DNA of 12,512 nt from CBDCWA01 sp046048295. Its GTDB lineage: Bacteria > Pseudomonadota > Alphaproteobacteria > Rhizobiales > Hyphomicrobiaceae. Of the stretch, positions 1-6,011 are shown in pieces (the stretch's first letter is position 1; the number at the start of each line of letters is the position of its first letter). The notes under the pieces are model-generated. The model saw nothing but the letters and a program-made list of their open reading frames with translations, was not told where the DNA came from and made no database searches. The stretch is from contig JBJOGJ010000109.1 of assembly GCA_046048295.1 (NCBI GenBank), positions 1-12,512 of the forward strand, in the 5' to 3' direction. The position numbers were made by a program, and so were the translations under genes.

Positions 1-48
1 GACCGCGCTGGTGAGATGGACCGGTGTCGGGCGACAAGTGCCCCAGGC

Positions 49-103
49 GCGGGACGGCTCCGGTCCCATCTTAAATACTAATCGACGGCCCGTGCCGTCC
101 CGC
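49..103 (+). terminator. Possible terminator of an upstream gene (long-loop stem)
   Basis: GCGGGACGGC at 49-58 is the exact reverse complement of GCCGTCCCGC at 94-103, giving a 10-bp GC-rich stem around a 35-base loop, followed by CCCCTTTTAT. The trailing T run fits a Rho-independent terminator for a gene left of the window, but the loop is long for one. It could equally be a structured RNA element. Only the inverted repeat is certain. Confidence 0.35.
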
Positions 104-182
104 CCCCTTTTATGGGGAGAACAGAACGAACGACGCAAACCGCCAAGGCCGACCGCCTGTGGCGCCGCTGGCGTGGAACTTC

Positions 183-208
183 CTCAACACGAGCCTGCTC
201 GTGTTGAG
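183..208. repeat. Hairpin repeat, copy 1 (perfect 12-bp arms)
   Basis: CTCAACACGAGC (183-194) and GCTCGTGTTGAG (197-208) are perfect reverse complements separated by only two bases, CT, so the folded form would have a CCTG tetraloop. The right side continues into AGAAAATCAAA (207-217), which is repeated exactly after copy 2 (253-263). The element resembles the small palindromic repeats scattered in bacterial genomes (REP-like), but I cannot assign it to a named family. Confidence 0.6.
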
Positions 209-229
209 AAAATCAAACAGACTACTGCT

Positions 230-282
230 TCAACATCGGCCTGCCGATGTCGAGAAAATCAAAAAATCCCGATGTCGAGAAA
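230..282. repeat. Hairpin repeat, copy 2, plus partial copy 3
   Basis: CAACATCGGC (231-240) and GCCGATGTCG (243-252) form a 10-bp arm pair with one A-C mismatch, extended by T230-A253, with the same CT centre as copy 1 and the same AGAAAATCAAA flank. Relative to copy 1, three stem positions differ and all three are compensated on the other arm, so the folded structure is kept while sequence changes. A 14-base stretch of the right arm and flank (244-257) recurs at 269-282 as a partial third copy. Confidence 0.55.
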
Positions 283-423
283 TGCCAAGCAAGCACTTAC
301 GCACGGTTTCGACTGGCGAGGAAAAACGCCGGGTTACGTTGCTCGGGCGGTCCCGGATCACAAAACAAATTGTTACCAGCCTCGCTTGCTTGGAGGTCAT
401 CTGGTCCGCCGGCTGCATCGTTT

Positions 424-473
424 CTCATCCATCTTCGGCCGCAGAGGCGCCACTGCTGGCCAGGATGGATGAG
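424..473 (+). promoter_or_regulatory. Long stem-loop in the fasciclin-gene leader
   Basis: CTCATCCATC (424-433) is the exact reverse complement of GATGGATGAG (464-473). Inside it GGCC (437-440) pairs with 458-461 and GCAG (441-444) with CTGC (453-456), leaving an 8-base loop. The 50-base structure ends ten bases before the Shine-Dalgarno AGGAG (483-487) of the gene at 494. It may stabilise the mRNA or modulate translation; no T run follows, so it is a poor terminator. Confidence 0.45.
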
Positions 474-493
474 GTTCAAATCAGGAGATGAAG

Positions 494-979
494 ATGCGTA
501 AGCTGTTTTTGACTGTCGCCGTTTCGGCGGGACTGTTCGCTGGATCGGCGCAGGCTGCCAACATCGTCGAGACGGCCCAGAAAGCGGGCACGTTCGGCAC
601 ATTGATCGCTGCCGCAAAGGCGGCCGGCCTCGCGGGCGCACTGGCAGACGGCAAGAACCTGACGGTGTTCGCGCCAACGGACGAAGCATTCGCGAAGCTG
701 CCCAAGGGTACGGTCGAATCCCTGCTCAAGCCGGAGAACAAGGCCAAGCTCGCCGCGATCCTCTCGTATCATGTGGTTGGCCGTGAGCTCACATCCCGTC
801 AGTTGCCCCACAAGGCGATCAGTGTTCGCACAATAAAGAATGCCGGTGACCGGACCGTTCGTATCCGCAAGTCAGCCTCGGGCGTGACCGTCGACAATGC
901 CAAGGTTGTGAAGGCGGACATCCGGGCCAGCAACGGCGTCATTCACGTGATAGATCGCGTCATCCTGCCGTCGCGGTAA
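494..979 (+). CDS. Secreted fasciclin (FAS1) domain protein
   Basis: A small exported protein with a single FAS1 domain, a fold used for adhesion and cell-surface contacts; its partner here is unknown. The ATG at 494 is chosen because AGGAG (483-487) lies six bases before it, whereas the upstream in-frame ATG at 488 directly abuts that sequence. From 494 the product is 161 residues. The N-terminus is a clear signal peptide (Lys/Arg, then a hydrophobic run, then AQA as likely cleavage site near residue 21). The FAS1 hallmarks follow: LTVFAPTDEAF near residues 56-66, YHVV near 92-95, and the closing NGVIHVIDRVILP near 147-159. Length fits a one-domain FAS1 protein of the kind common in proteobacteria. 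It stands alone, converging on the receptor gene at 1028. Family assignment is firm, biological role is not. Confidence 0.93.
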   Translation: MRKLFLTVAVSAGLFAGSAQAANIVETAQKAGTFGTLIAAAKAAGLAGALADGKNLTVFAPTDEAFAKLPKGTVESLLKPENKAKLAAILSYHVVGRELTSRQLPHKAISVRTIKNAGDRTVRIRKSASGVTVDNAKVVKADIRASNGVIHVIDRVILPSR

Positions 980-987
980 TGGTGCGA

Positions 988-1016
988 GAAGCCGCAGGGG
1001 TCGCCCTGCGGCTTTC
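988..1016. terminator. Bidirectional intrinsic terminator
   Basis: GCCGCAGGG (991-999) and CCCTGCGGC (1004-1012) form a perfect 9-bp stem with a GTCG loop, flanked by AA on the left and TTT on the right that extend the stem by two A-T pairs. It lies between the convergent ends of the fasciclin gene (979) and the receptor gene (1028), so it probably ends both transcripts. Confidence 0.8.
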
Positions 1017-1027
1017 CCCGTCGGCTG

Positions 1028-2050
1028 CTATTTCTGCTTTGTGAACACCTTGCGGAAGACTTCGAGGACTTCGCCTGTCGCAGTCTTGAAGCCCTTCTCG
1101 ATCTCGGCTTCCACTTCACGCGCCGTTTTCGGCTGGAAATCGATGCGGCGTTTTTCGAGGTCCGCCTTGAGTTCCGGTGTCTTCAGCATTGCTGCGAACG
1201 ACTTTTGAAGTGTCGTTGCCGTTTCCTTCGGCAGGCCGGGCGGCGCATAGTAGGCTTGTCCGACCTCGAAATTCATGGCCAGCAGGTCGTAGGCCTTCTG
1301 GTTCGGGGATCCATCCTCGAGCAGGTCGCGGAGATGCGGCACGTTCTTCATGGCCGGATCTCGGGGCCCCGTTGCGACGATCGGCACGATGAGGTTCTTC
1401 GAAATCCATTCGGGGCGAACGCCGATGAAGCCGGAGCGGTAGTTCCATCTGCCATCCACCTCCTTGCGCTCGATGGCGATGTTCATGGCGCCGCCGCCCT
1501 TGTAACCGTAGACGAGCTGCATCTTGGTGCCGAGCATATAGTTGATCATGCGCGGCCAGACCGAGCCTCCCGCCGCAAACCCGGACGAGCCGAGCTTCAC
1601 GTCCTTCGTTTTCAGGTCCTCGATCGTGCGGACACCCTTCTCGTGCCAGACGAACACCGCCGAGGAGCGGGCGGCGAGGGAGCCGAGCCAAGTGAACTTG
1701 CGGGCATCGAAGTCCACCTTTTCGACCAGCGGTGTGGTGATGCTGCCGGGCGAGATCATGGCGATCTGTGTCCCGTCCCTCGGTGCCTTGTGGGCCATGT
1801 AGAGTGCCGAGACGGCGCCGCCGCCGCCGGGGCGATTCTTGACGATCATCGACGGCTTGCCGGGCAACTTGTCGCCGAGATGGCGGGCAACGGTCTGGCA
1901 GTAGATGTGGTAGGTGCCGCCGGAGCCCGCCGGTACCTCGACGGTGATGGTCTTGCCGGAGAAGTCGGCGGCTGCCGCGGGGCCGGCGAGGAGGATGCCT
2001 GCCAAACCCAACGCGACTGGTCCGAATTGCGAGATTCCTGGATTGTTCAT
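1028..2050 (-). CDS. Bug-family (TctC-like) periplasmic solute receptor
   Basis: A periplasmic binding protein of the Bug/TctC family, which capture carboxylates and other small solutes, in some cases for tripartite tricarboxylate transporters. The 340-residue product has a signal peptide (hydrophobic stretch about residues 10-28, Ala-rich end), the early glycine-rich ligand loop (PAGSGGTYHIY), the family's VKNRPGGGGAVSALYMA segment, then the PRDGTQIAM strand. The length is slightly above the usual 320. The ATG at 2050 is preceded by AGGGA about ten bases upstream. No TctA or TctB membrane subunits are in the window, so it is an orphan receptor here. It diverges from the polyamine operon across 247 bases; a shared regulator is plausible but unproven. 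The ligand cannot be read from sequence. Confidence 0.9.
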   Translation of the reverse strand: MNNPGISQFGPVALGLAGILLAGPAAAADFSGKTITVEVPAGSGGTYHIYCQTVARHLGDKLPGKPSMIVKNRPGGGGAVSALYMAHKAPRDGTQIAMISPGSITTPLVEKVDFDARKFTWLGSLAARSSAVFVWHEKGVRTIEDLKTKDVKLGSSGFAAGGSVWPRMINYMLGTKMQLVYGYKGGGAMNIAIERKEVDGRWNYRSGFIGVRPEWISKNLIVPIVATGPRDPAMKNVPHLRDLLEDGSPNQKAYDLLAMNFEVGQAYYAPPGLPKETATTLQKSFAAMLKTPELKADLEKRRIDFQPKTAREVEAEIEKGFKTATGEVLEVFRKVFTKQK

Positions 2051-2099
2051 TGGAGCGTTTCCCTGATGGTTTTTCTGCCACTCCTGCGCGAGCGGTCTT

Positions 2100-2129
2100 G
2101 TTTCGTGTCGTATTCCGGTCGCACGAAAC
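2100..2129. promoter_or_regulatory. Inverted repeat, candidate operator between divergent units
   Basis: GTTTCGTG (2100-2107) and CACGAAAC (2122-2129) are perfect reverse complements spaced by 14 bases. An overlapping shorter pair is CCGGT (2115-2119) with ACCGG (2128-2132). The position, 50 to 80 bases upstream of the receptor start and well upstream of the operon, fits a dimeric regulator's site. The binding protein is unknown. Confidence 0.35.
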
Positions 2130-2222
2130 CGGTGTAATTGTACGGCGCACGCCGACGGTCACCGATTGCGGGCGAATACCTATCCGGACGTGCGTATGGG
2201 GGAGTGGACAGCTCTTTACAGG

Positions 2223-2281
2223 GGGCTGCTAAAACCCTATTTCGAGGGGCCGTCCGGCTGGCGGGTTTTTGCAGCTTGCAA
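2223..2281 (+). promoter_or_regulatory. Stem-loop leader upstream of the polyamine operon
   Basis: GCTGC (2225-2229) pairs with GCAGC (2271-2275) and AAAACCC (2231-2237) with GGGTTTT (2263-2269), separated by a single T-T mismatch: a 12-bp stem, extendable by two G-U pairs in RNA. A second hairpin, TTGCA (2269-2273) with TGCAA (2277-2281), uses part of the same right arm, so both cannot form together. The strong Shine-Dalgarno AGGAGG (2283-2288) begins two bases later. The layout suggests control of translation by alternative folding, possibly by a polyamine or precursor, but only the complementarity is seen. Confidence 0.45.
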
Positions 2282-2297
2282 CAGGAGGTTACATGAG

Positions 2298-3473
2298 ATG
2301 GAGAGGTATGCTTCTGCCCGCGCGTTGATCGAGGCTGAGGAGCCGGACCGGCCGGTTTTCGGTGTCCGGCCGCATGCGGCAGGTCGAGCGGCGCGCTGGT
2401 TCCTGAAGCACTTTCCCGGTGAGGTCGCCTATGCCTACAAGGCGAACCACTCTGTCTTCCTGATCGGTGCGCTGTACGGAGCCGGGATTACGCAGTTCGA
2501 CGTCGCATCGCTGGCCGAACTCGAGGATGCGGCAACGATCCCCGGCGTGAAGCTGCATTTCATGCACCCCGTGAAATCGCGGACGGCGATCAGGCAGGCC
2601 TACCACGTTTATGGCATCCGCTGCTTCGCCCTCGACACCCAGGACGAACTCGACAAGATCGTAGAGGAAACCGGCAACGCGAAGGATCTGCAACTCTTTG
2701 TGCGTATCGCCGTGTCCGCCAAGAACAGCCGCATTCCACTGCAAAGGAAGTTCGGCATATCGGGTGAGGAGGCTGCGGACCTTTTGCGGGCCGCGCGCCA
2801 GCAGACCGATGAACTCGGCATTACGTTCCATGTCGGCAGCCAGACGGTTACGCCGGATGCCTACGTCTCGGCTTTCGACCAGGTGCGCCAGCTCATCTAC
2901 AAGGCTGGCGTGGTGGTCGACGCAATCGACGTCGGTGGCGGATTTCCTTCCCGCTATACGGACAGCCAGCCAGTGCCGCTGATCCATTTCACCGACACGA
3001 TCCGGGATCTCTTCGAGGAAATGCCGGTGGCGGAGAATGCCCGCCTCATCTGCGAGCCCGGCCGTGCGCTTGTCGCAGAAGCGGAGAGCCTGATCGTGCG
3101 TGTGGACGCTCGGCGTGGCAACGAGCTGTTCATCAACGACGGCGGCTATGGGGCCCTGTTCGATGCGGCACTGCTGGGGTTCGTATTTCCGGTCCAGCTT
3201 GCGAACCGCGATCCTGAGCAGAGCGAGAAGAAGGTGCCTTTCGAGATGTGGGGGCCGACCTGCGATTCGATCGACTATATGAAGGGGCCCTTCCTGCTTC
3301 CGGCGTCGATCCGCGAGGGAGACTATATCGAGATCGGCAACATAGGTGCCTACGGGCGGGCCATTGCAGGCGGCTTCAACGGTTTCGGCAAGTTCGACGA
3401 AGCCATCCTCGATGACGAGCCGATGTACACGATGTATTCCGACGAGCCGGCACGGTTGGCGGAGCGCGTTTGA
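2298..3473 (+). CDS. ODC-fold PLP-dependent amino acid decarboxylase (ornithine/lysine/arginine-type)
   Basis: A fold type III (alanine-racemase fold) PLP decarboxylase of the ornithine decarboxylase group, expected to turn a basic amino acid into a polyamine precursor. The ATG at 2298 follows AGGAGG (2283-2288) at nine bases; an earlier in-frame ATG at 2196 lies before the leader hairpin and has no such site. The 391-residue product fits ODC length. Visible motifs: YKAN with the PLP lysine (K48), HVGSQ (178-182), GGGFP (213-217), EPGR phosphate-binding (253-256), GPTCDSID with catalytic Cys322 and Asp323, and GAY (350-352). The specificity helix after DGGYG (281-285) reads LFDAALLGF, with leucines where ornithine enzymes keep an aspartate. 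First gene of an operon with agmatine deiminase and carbamoylputrescine amidase, so arginine is a serious candidate substrate beside ornithine and lysine. Fold assignment firm, substrate open. Confidence 0.88.
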   Translation: MERYASARALIEAEEPDRPVFGVRPHAAGRAARWFLKHFPGEVAYAYKANHSVFLIGALYGAGITQFDVASLAELEDAATIPGVKLHFMHPVKSRTAIRQAYHVYGIRCFALDTQDELDKIVEETGNAKDLQLFVRIAVSAKNSRIPLQRKFGISGEEAADLLRAARQQTDELGITFHVGSQTVTPDAYVSAFDQVRQLIYKAGVVVDAIDVGGGFPSRYTDSQPVPLIHFTDTIRDLFEEMPVAENARLICEPGRALVAEAESLIVRVDARRGNELFINDGGYGALFDAALLGFVFPVQLANRDPEQSEKKVPFEMWGPTCDSIDYMKGPFLLPASIREGDYIEIGNIGAYGRAIAGGFNGFGKFDEAILDDEPMYTMYSDEPARLAERV

Positions 3474-4507
3474 TGGCCATGTCCGAGGAAATGCCAATGG
3501 TGCGTTCCAGGATCCAGGTTCCTGCTGAGTGGGAGCCGCAGCGGGCGATTTGGACCGCTTGGCCGGCCGATCCAGATGAGTGGAATGGTGACCTTGCGGC
3601 CCCGCGCGCCGATGTTCGCGGGCTGGTGTTGGCGCTTGCCAGGCAAAATGATGTGCGCCTGCTGGTCAATGGCGAGGAGGCGGAAGAGAGCGCGCGCCAA
3701 GCCATCGGTGGTGCTGCAATCCTTTTGAATGCGCGATATGGCGACATTTGGCTACGCGACACTGGTCCGATTTTTGCGCGGTGCCCTGAGGGGCCAGTAG
3801 CGCTTCGGTTCAAGACGAATAGCTGGGGTGGCAAGTTCGATTTGCCTGACGATGCCAGAGTGGGGGATGAGATTGCGCACGCATCGGGCAAGCGGATTGT
3901 AGCGTTCGATTTCGTGCTGGAGGGCGGCGCCATCGACCATGATGGCAACGGCACCGTGCTGACGACCCGGCAGACATTGCTCAATCCGAACCGAAATGGC
4001 TGGACGAGGGAGCAGGCGGAGGATGCGCTCGCAACTGCACTGGGAGCCCGCAAGGTGATCTGGATCGACGAAGGGCTCCGCAACGATCATACTGACGGAC
4101 ACATCGACAACATTGCCCGCTTCGTGTCGCCCGGCGTTGTCGTTTGCCAAAGCGCTTCAGGGCCGGATGATCCGAACCGCGAAACGTTGGAGGCGATTGC
4201 AAGCCTCATCGCAGGTGAAACCGATGCCGATGGAAGGAGACTCGAGGTCGTGCGTATCCCGGGCGTGGGGCTCTACCGGAATGCCATTGGAGATATAGCT
4301 CCCGCTTCCCACATGAACTTTATTATCGCAAACGGTGTCGTAGTTGTTCCGATGTACGGGACGCCAACCGGCCCCGCGGCCCTGGATGCGCTCAGGAATG
4401 TCTTCCCAGGGCGCGAGGTCGTGGGCGTCTCTTCGCGCGGCCTGCTCGGTTTCGGCACGGCCGGCGGCGGCTCTTTTCACTGTATCACCCAGCAGGAACC
4501 TCTCTGA
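3473..4507 (+). CDS. aguA: Agmatine deiminase
   Basis: Hydrolyses agmatine to N-carbamoylputrescine and ammonia, in the cytoplasm. It belongs to the peptidylarginine-deiminase-like guanidine-modifying fold. Family motifs in order: WRDTGP-type DIWLRDTGP (about 93-101), EGGAIDHDGNGT (about 150-161), DHTDGHIDN (about 205-213) and SHMNF, and near the C-terminus GGGSFHCITQQEP with the catalytic cysteine eight residues from the end. The 344-residue length is a little shorter than the usual 365 or so, the difference being at the N-terminus. The start is uncertain: ATG 3473 overlaps the upstream TGA by one base with GGAG eight bases before it; TTG 3470, ATG 3479 and ATG 3497 (GAGGA six to eight bases upstream) are alternatives. 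The overlap implies translational coupling with the decarboxylase. Identification is firm. Confidence 0.95.
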   Translation: MAMSEEMPMVRSRIQVPAEWEPQRAIWTAWPADPDEWNGDLAAPRADVRGLVLALARQNDVRLLVNGEEAEESARQAIGGAAILLNARYGDIWLRDTGPIFARCPEGPVALRFKTNSWGGKFDLPDDARVGDEIAHASGKRIVAFDFVLEGGAIDHDGNGTVLTTRQTLLNPNRNGWTREQAEDALATALGARKVIWIDEGLRNDHTDGHIDNIARFVSPGVVVCQSASGPDDPNRETLEAIASLIAGETDADGRRLEVVRIPGVGLYRNAIGDIAPASHMNFIIANGVVVVPMYGTPTGPAALDALRNVFPGREVVGVSSRGLLGFGTAGGGSFHCITQQEPL

Positions 4508-5367
4508 TGACTGCGCGTCCGATCACTGTTGCCGCACTCCAAACCTCTTTTGGCGGGAACGTATCGGCCAACATCGCGAAGACATGTGAACTGGTGAGGG
4601 AAGCCGCCAGGCAGGGCGCGCAGGTGGTGCTGCCCTCGGAATTGTTCGAGAGCATTTACTTCTGCACCCGGCAGGATCCGAAGTGGTTTTCGCTGGCGAG
4701 GCCGGTGGGGGAACACGACTGTATTAGAAAAATGCAAACACTCGCGAAAGAGTTCCGCATTGTTATTCCCGTCTCCTTCTTCGAGAAGGACGGCCCGCAC
4801 TATTACAACAGCATAGCAATCGTCGATGCCGATGGGACGATCCTCGGCGTTTACCGAAAGAGCCACATCCCCGATGGTCCGGGTTACCAGGAGAAGTATT
4901 ATTTCCGGCCTGGCGACACCGGCTTCCAGGCATGGCGTACGGCGCATGGAACTATTGGTGTCGCGATCTGCTGGGACCAGTGGTATCCGGAATGCGCTCG
5001 CGCCATGGCGCTGAAAGGGGCCGAGATTCTGTTCTACCCGACTGCTATCGGTACTGAGCCCTACGATCCGGCACTTGATACGCACCTGCAGTGGCAGCGC
5101 GTCATGCAGGGCCACGCAGTCGCGAACGCAATTCCTGTTGTGGCTGCCAATAGATGCGGTACCGAAGAGAATGATGGGCGCTTGCAGACCTACTATGGCC
5201 ACTCGTTTATTGCCGACCATCGGGGGGATTTGGTCGCAACGGCGGGGCAAGACGGTGATGCCGTCTTGCTTCATACATTCGATCTGGCCGAAATAGAGGC
5301 TTATCGCGCAGACTGGGGGTTCTTCAGAGACCGTCGTACGGATCTCTATGCGCGCAGCATAATCTGA
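4507..5367 (+). CDS. aguB: N-carbamoylputrescine amidohydrolase
   Basis: A nitrilase-superfamily C-N hydrolase that splits N-carbamoylputrescine into putrescine, ammonia and carbon dioxide, completing the agmatine route. The catalytic triad is visible: Glu45 in LPSELFES, Lys118 in YRKSHIPDGPGYQEK, and Cys155 in AICWDQWYPE. The RKSHIPDGPGYQEKYYF stretch is typical of the AguB branch rather than of beta-ureidopropionases. The 286-residue length is normal. Its ATG overlaps the last base of the aguA stop (TGATG), so it is coupled to aguA as the final gene of the operon. Putrescine made here would feed spermidine or homospermidine synthesis or be catabolised; genes for those steps are not in the window. 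Confidence 0.95.
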   Translation: MTARPITVAALQTSFGGNVSANIAKTCELVREAARQGAQVVLPSELFESIYFCTRQDPKWFSLARPVGEHDCIRKMQTLAKEFRIVIPVSFFEKDGPHYYNSIAIVDADGTILGVYRKSHIPDGPGYQEKYYFRPGDTGFQAWRTAHGTIGVAICWDQWYPECARAMALKGAEILFYPTAIGTEPYDPALDTHLQWQRVMQGHAVANAIPVVAANRCGTEENDGRLQTYYGHSFIADHRGDLVATAGQDGDAVLLHTFDLAEIEAYRADWGFFRDRRTDLYARSII

Positions 5368-5396
5368 GACCTAGGGCAAGATGAACTCTGGGTCTC
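5366..5396. terminator. Weak terminator-like stem at the end of the operon
   Basis: GAGACC (5366-5371) pairs with GGTCTC (5391-5396), with a few inner pairs possible (AG with CT). The left arm overlaps the aguB stop codon. It lies in the 36-base gap between convergent aguB and the MarR gene. There is no T run on either strand, so termination is only inferred from position. Confidence 0.35.
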
Positions 5397-5403
5397 TTGG
5401 GAA

Positions 5404-5856
5404 TTAGTTCCCGTCTTCCTTCTGCATTCCCTCGATCACCTGACGGAGTGAGCGGAGGAGTTCGGAACGGCGCTTGGCTCCAAGTATGTCAAGTACGGAT
5501 GCATCGACGTCGGCTGCATGGGGAGCGGCGGTGGCGAGCAGGTCGTGTCCCTGGTTCGTGAGAGTGACGACGTATGCGCGGGCGTCGGTCTTGGAACGCT
5601 TGCGGCGGATCAGATTGCGGGCTTCGAGACGTCGTATCATCTCGGCCACGGTGGAGCGGTCGATACCTGTCGCGCTGACGATCGCCGTCTGGTTGCACTC
5701 CGGGTTGGCATGGATGGCGGAGAGGACCACGAGTTGACGCGCCGTGATGCGGTCGCCGGCTGACTGCGTAAACGTCTCGTCGGTGCACTGGCCTGCACGG
5801 TGGAGCAGATGCATGACGGACTGATCGAGATCCAGGGGTGCGCTAAGCTTCTTCAT
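5404..5856 (-). CDS. MarR-family transcriptional regulator
   Basis: A winged-helix repressor of the MarR family, 150 residues. The start at 5856 gives the normal family length; the open frame continues another 81 codons upstream through the intergenic region without any sign of coding. AAAGGA lies 14 bases upstream, a somewhat long spacing. The winged helix-turn-helix spans about residues 36-102: ITARQLVVLSAIHANPE, the recognition helix IDRSTVAEMIRRLEARNLI, and the wing with the conserved Asp91-x-Arg93 (DARAYVVTLT). Helices at either end would form the dimer interface and ligand pocket. It faces the end of the polyamine operon and diverges from the LysR gene, so it may control itself, the LysR gene or a neighbouring unit. 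The ligand is unknown; MarR proteins near catabolic genes often sense aromatic acids. Confidence 0.9.
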   Translation of the reverse strand: MKKLSAPLDLDQSVMHLLHRAGQCTDETFTQSAGDRITARQLVVLSAIHANPECNQTAIVSATGIDRSTVAEMIRRLEARNLIRRKRSKTDARAYVVTLTNQGHDLLATAAPHAADVDASVLDILGAKRRSELLRSLRQVIEGMQKEDGN

Positions 5857-5936
5857 TGTTCTTTTTTGACTCCTTTGGCCCCTCGGACCGCCAACTAGGG
5901 CGTAAGCGGTCAGGGCATCGACTTCGCGTAATAATA

Positions 5937-5953
5937 AAGTGAGTACCCCACTT
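5937..5953. promoter_or_regulatory. Dyad, candidate MarR operator
   Basis: AAGTG (5937-5941) and CACTT (5949-5953) form an inverted repeat with a 7-base spacer; six of eight positions pair across the whole 17-base element. It lies between the MarR start (5856) and LysR start (6012). Reading the minus strand, it ends just before TATTAT (5936-5931), a possible -10 box for the MarR gene, so a repressor bound here would sit in the promoter spacer. Autoregulation is an inference. Confidence 0.35.
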
Positions 5954-5980
5954 AACTTTTCCATCGCGTGCTGTAAAACA

Positions 5981-6002
5981 ATATTTGTGATGTGTTGAAT
6001 AT
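5981..6002. promoter_or_regulatory. Dyad, candidate LysR-type binding site
   Basis: ATATT (5981-5985) and AATAT (5998-6002) form an inverted repeat with a 12-base spacer, ending nine bases before the LysR start. An AT-rich dyad containing T-N11-A is the usual shape of a LysR-type box, and these regulators often sit in their own promoter region. The match is to shape only, not to a known consensus. Confidence 0.3.
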
Positions 6003-6011
6003 CAGTTTGCG

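Larger units (their letters stand above)
1..487. other. Gene-free, hairpin-rich leader region
   Basis: No reading frame here looks like a protein: the open frames overlap each other on both strands, lack a ribosome binding site and have no recognisable motif. What the stretch does hold is a set of inverted repeats, described separately: 49-103, 183-208, 230-253 and 424-473, plus a partial third copy of a repeat at 269-282. It may be the end of an upstream transcription unit followed by the structured 5' leader of the fasciclin gene at 494. I see no promoter good enough to name. Confidence 0.6.

Noticed and set aside
183..282. CRISPR-like array
   Set aside because: Only two full copies and a fragment, with short, unequal spacing and large internal palindromes; no cas genes in view.
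11..472. Possible 153-residue protein at the left end
   Set aside because: No ribosome site, no motif, and the frame runs through the hairpin repeats; three overlapping frames look equally good there.
1205..2137. 310-codon open frame on the plus strand
   Set aside because: It is antisense to the Bug receptor at 1028-2050, whose signal peptide and family motifs are clear. GC-rich DNA gives long open frames opposite real genes.
2289..3497. 402-codon open frame on the minus strand
   Set aside because: It is antisense to the ODC-fold decarboxylase, which has all its catalytic motifs and a strong ribosome site. The antisense product shows no recognisable motif.
4477..5274. 265-codon open frame on the minus strand
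   Set aside because: It is antisense to aguB, whose Glu-Lys-Cys triad is intact.
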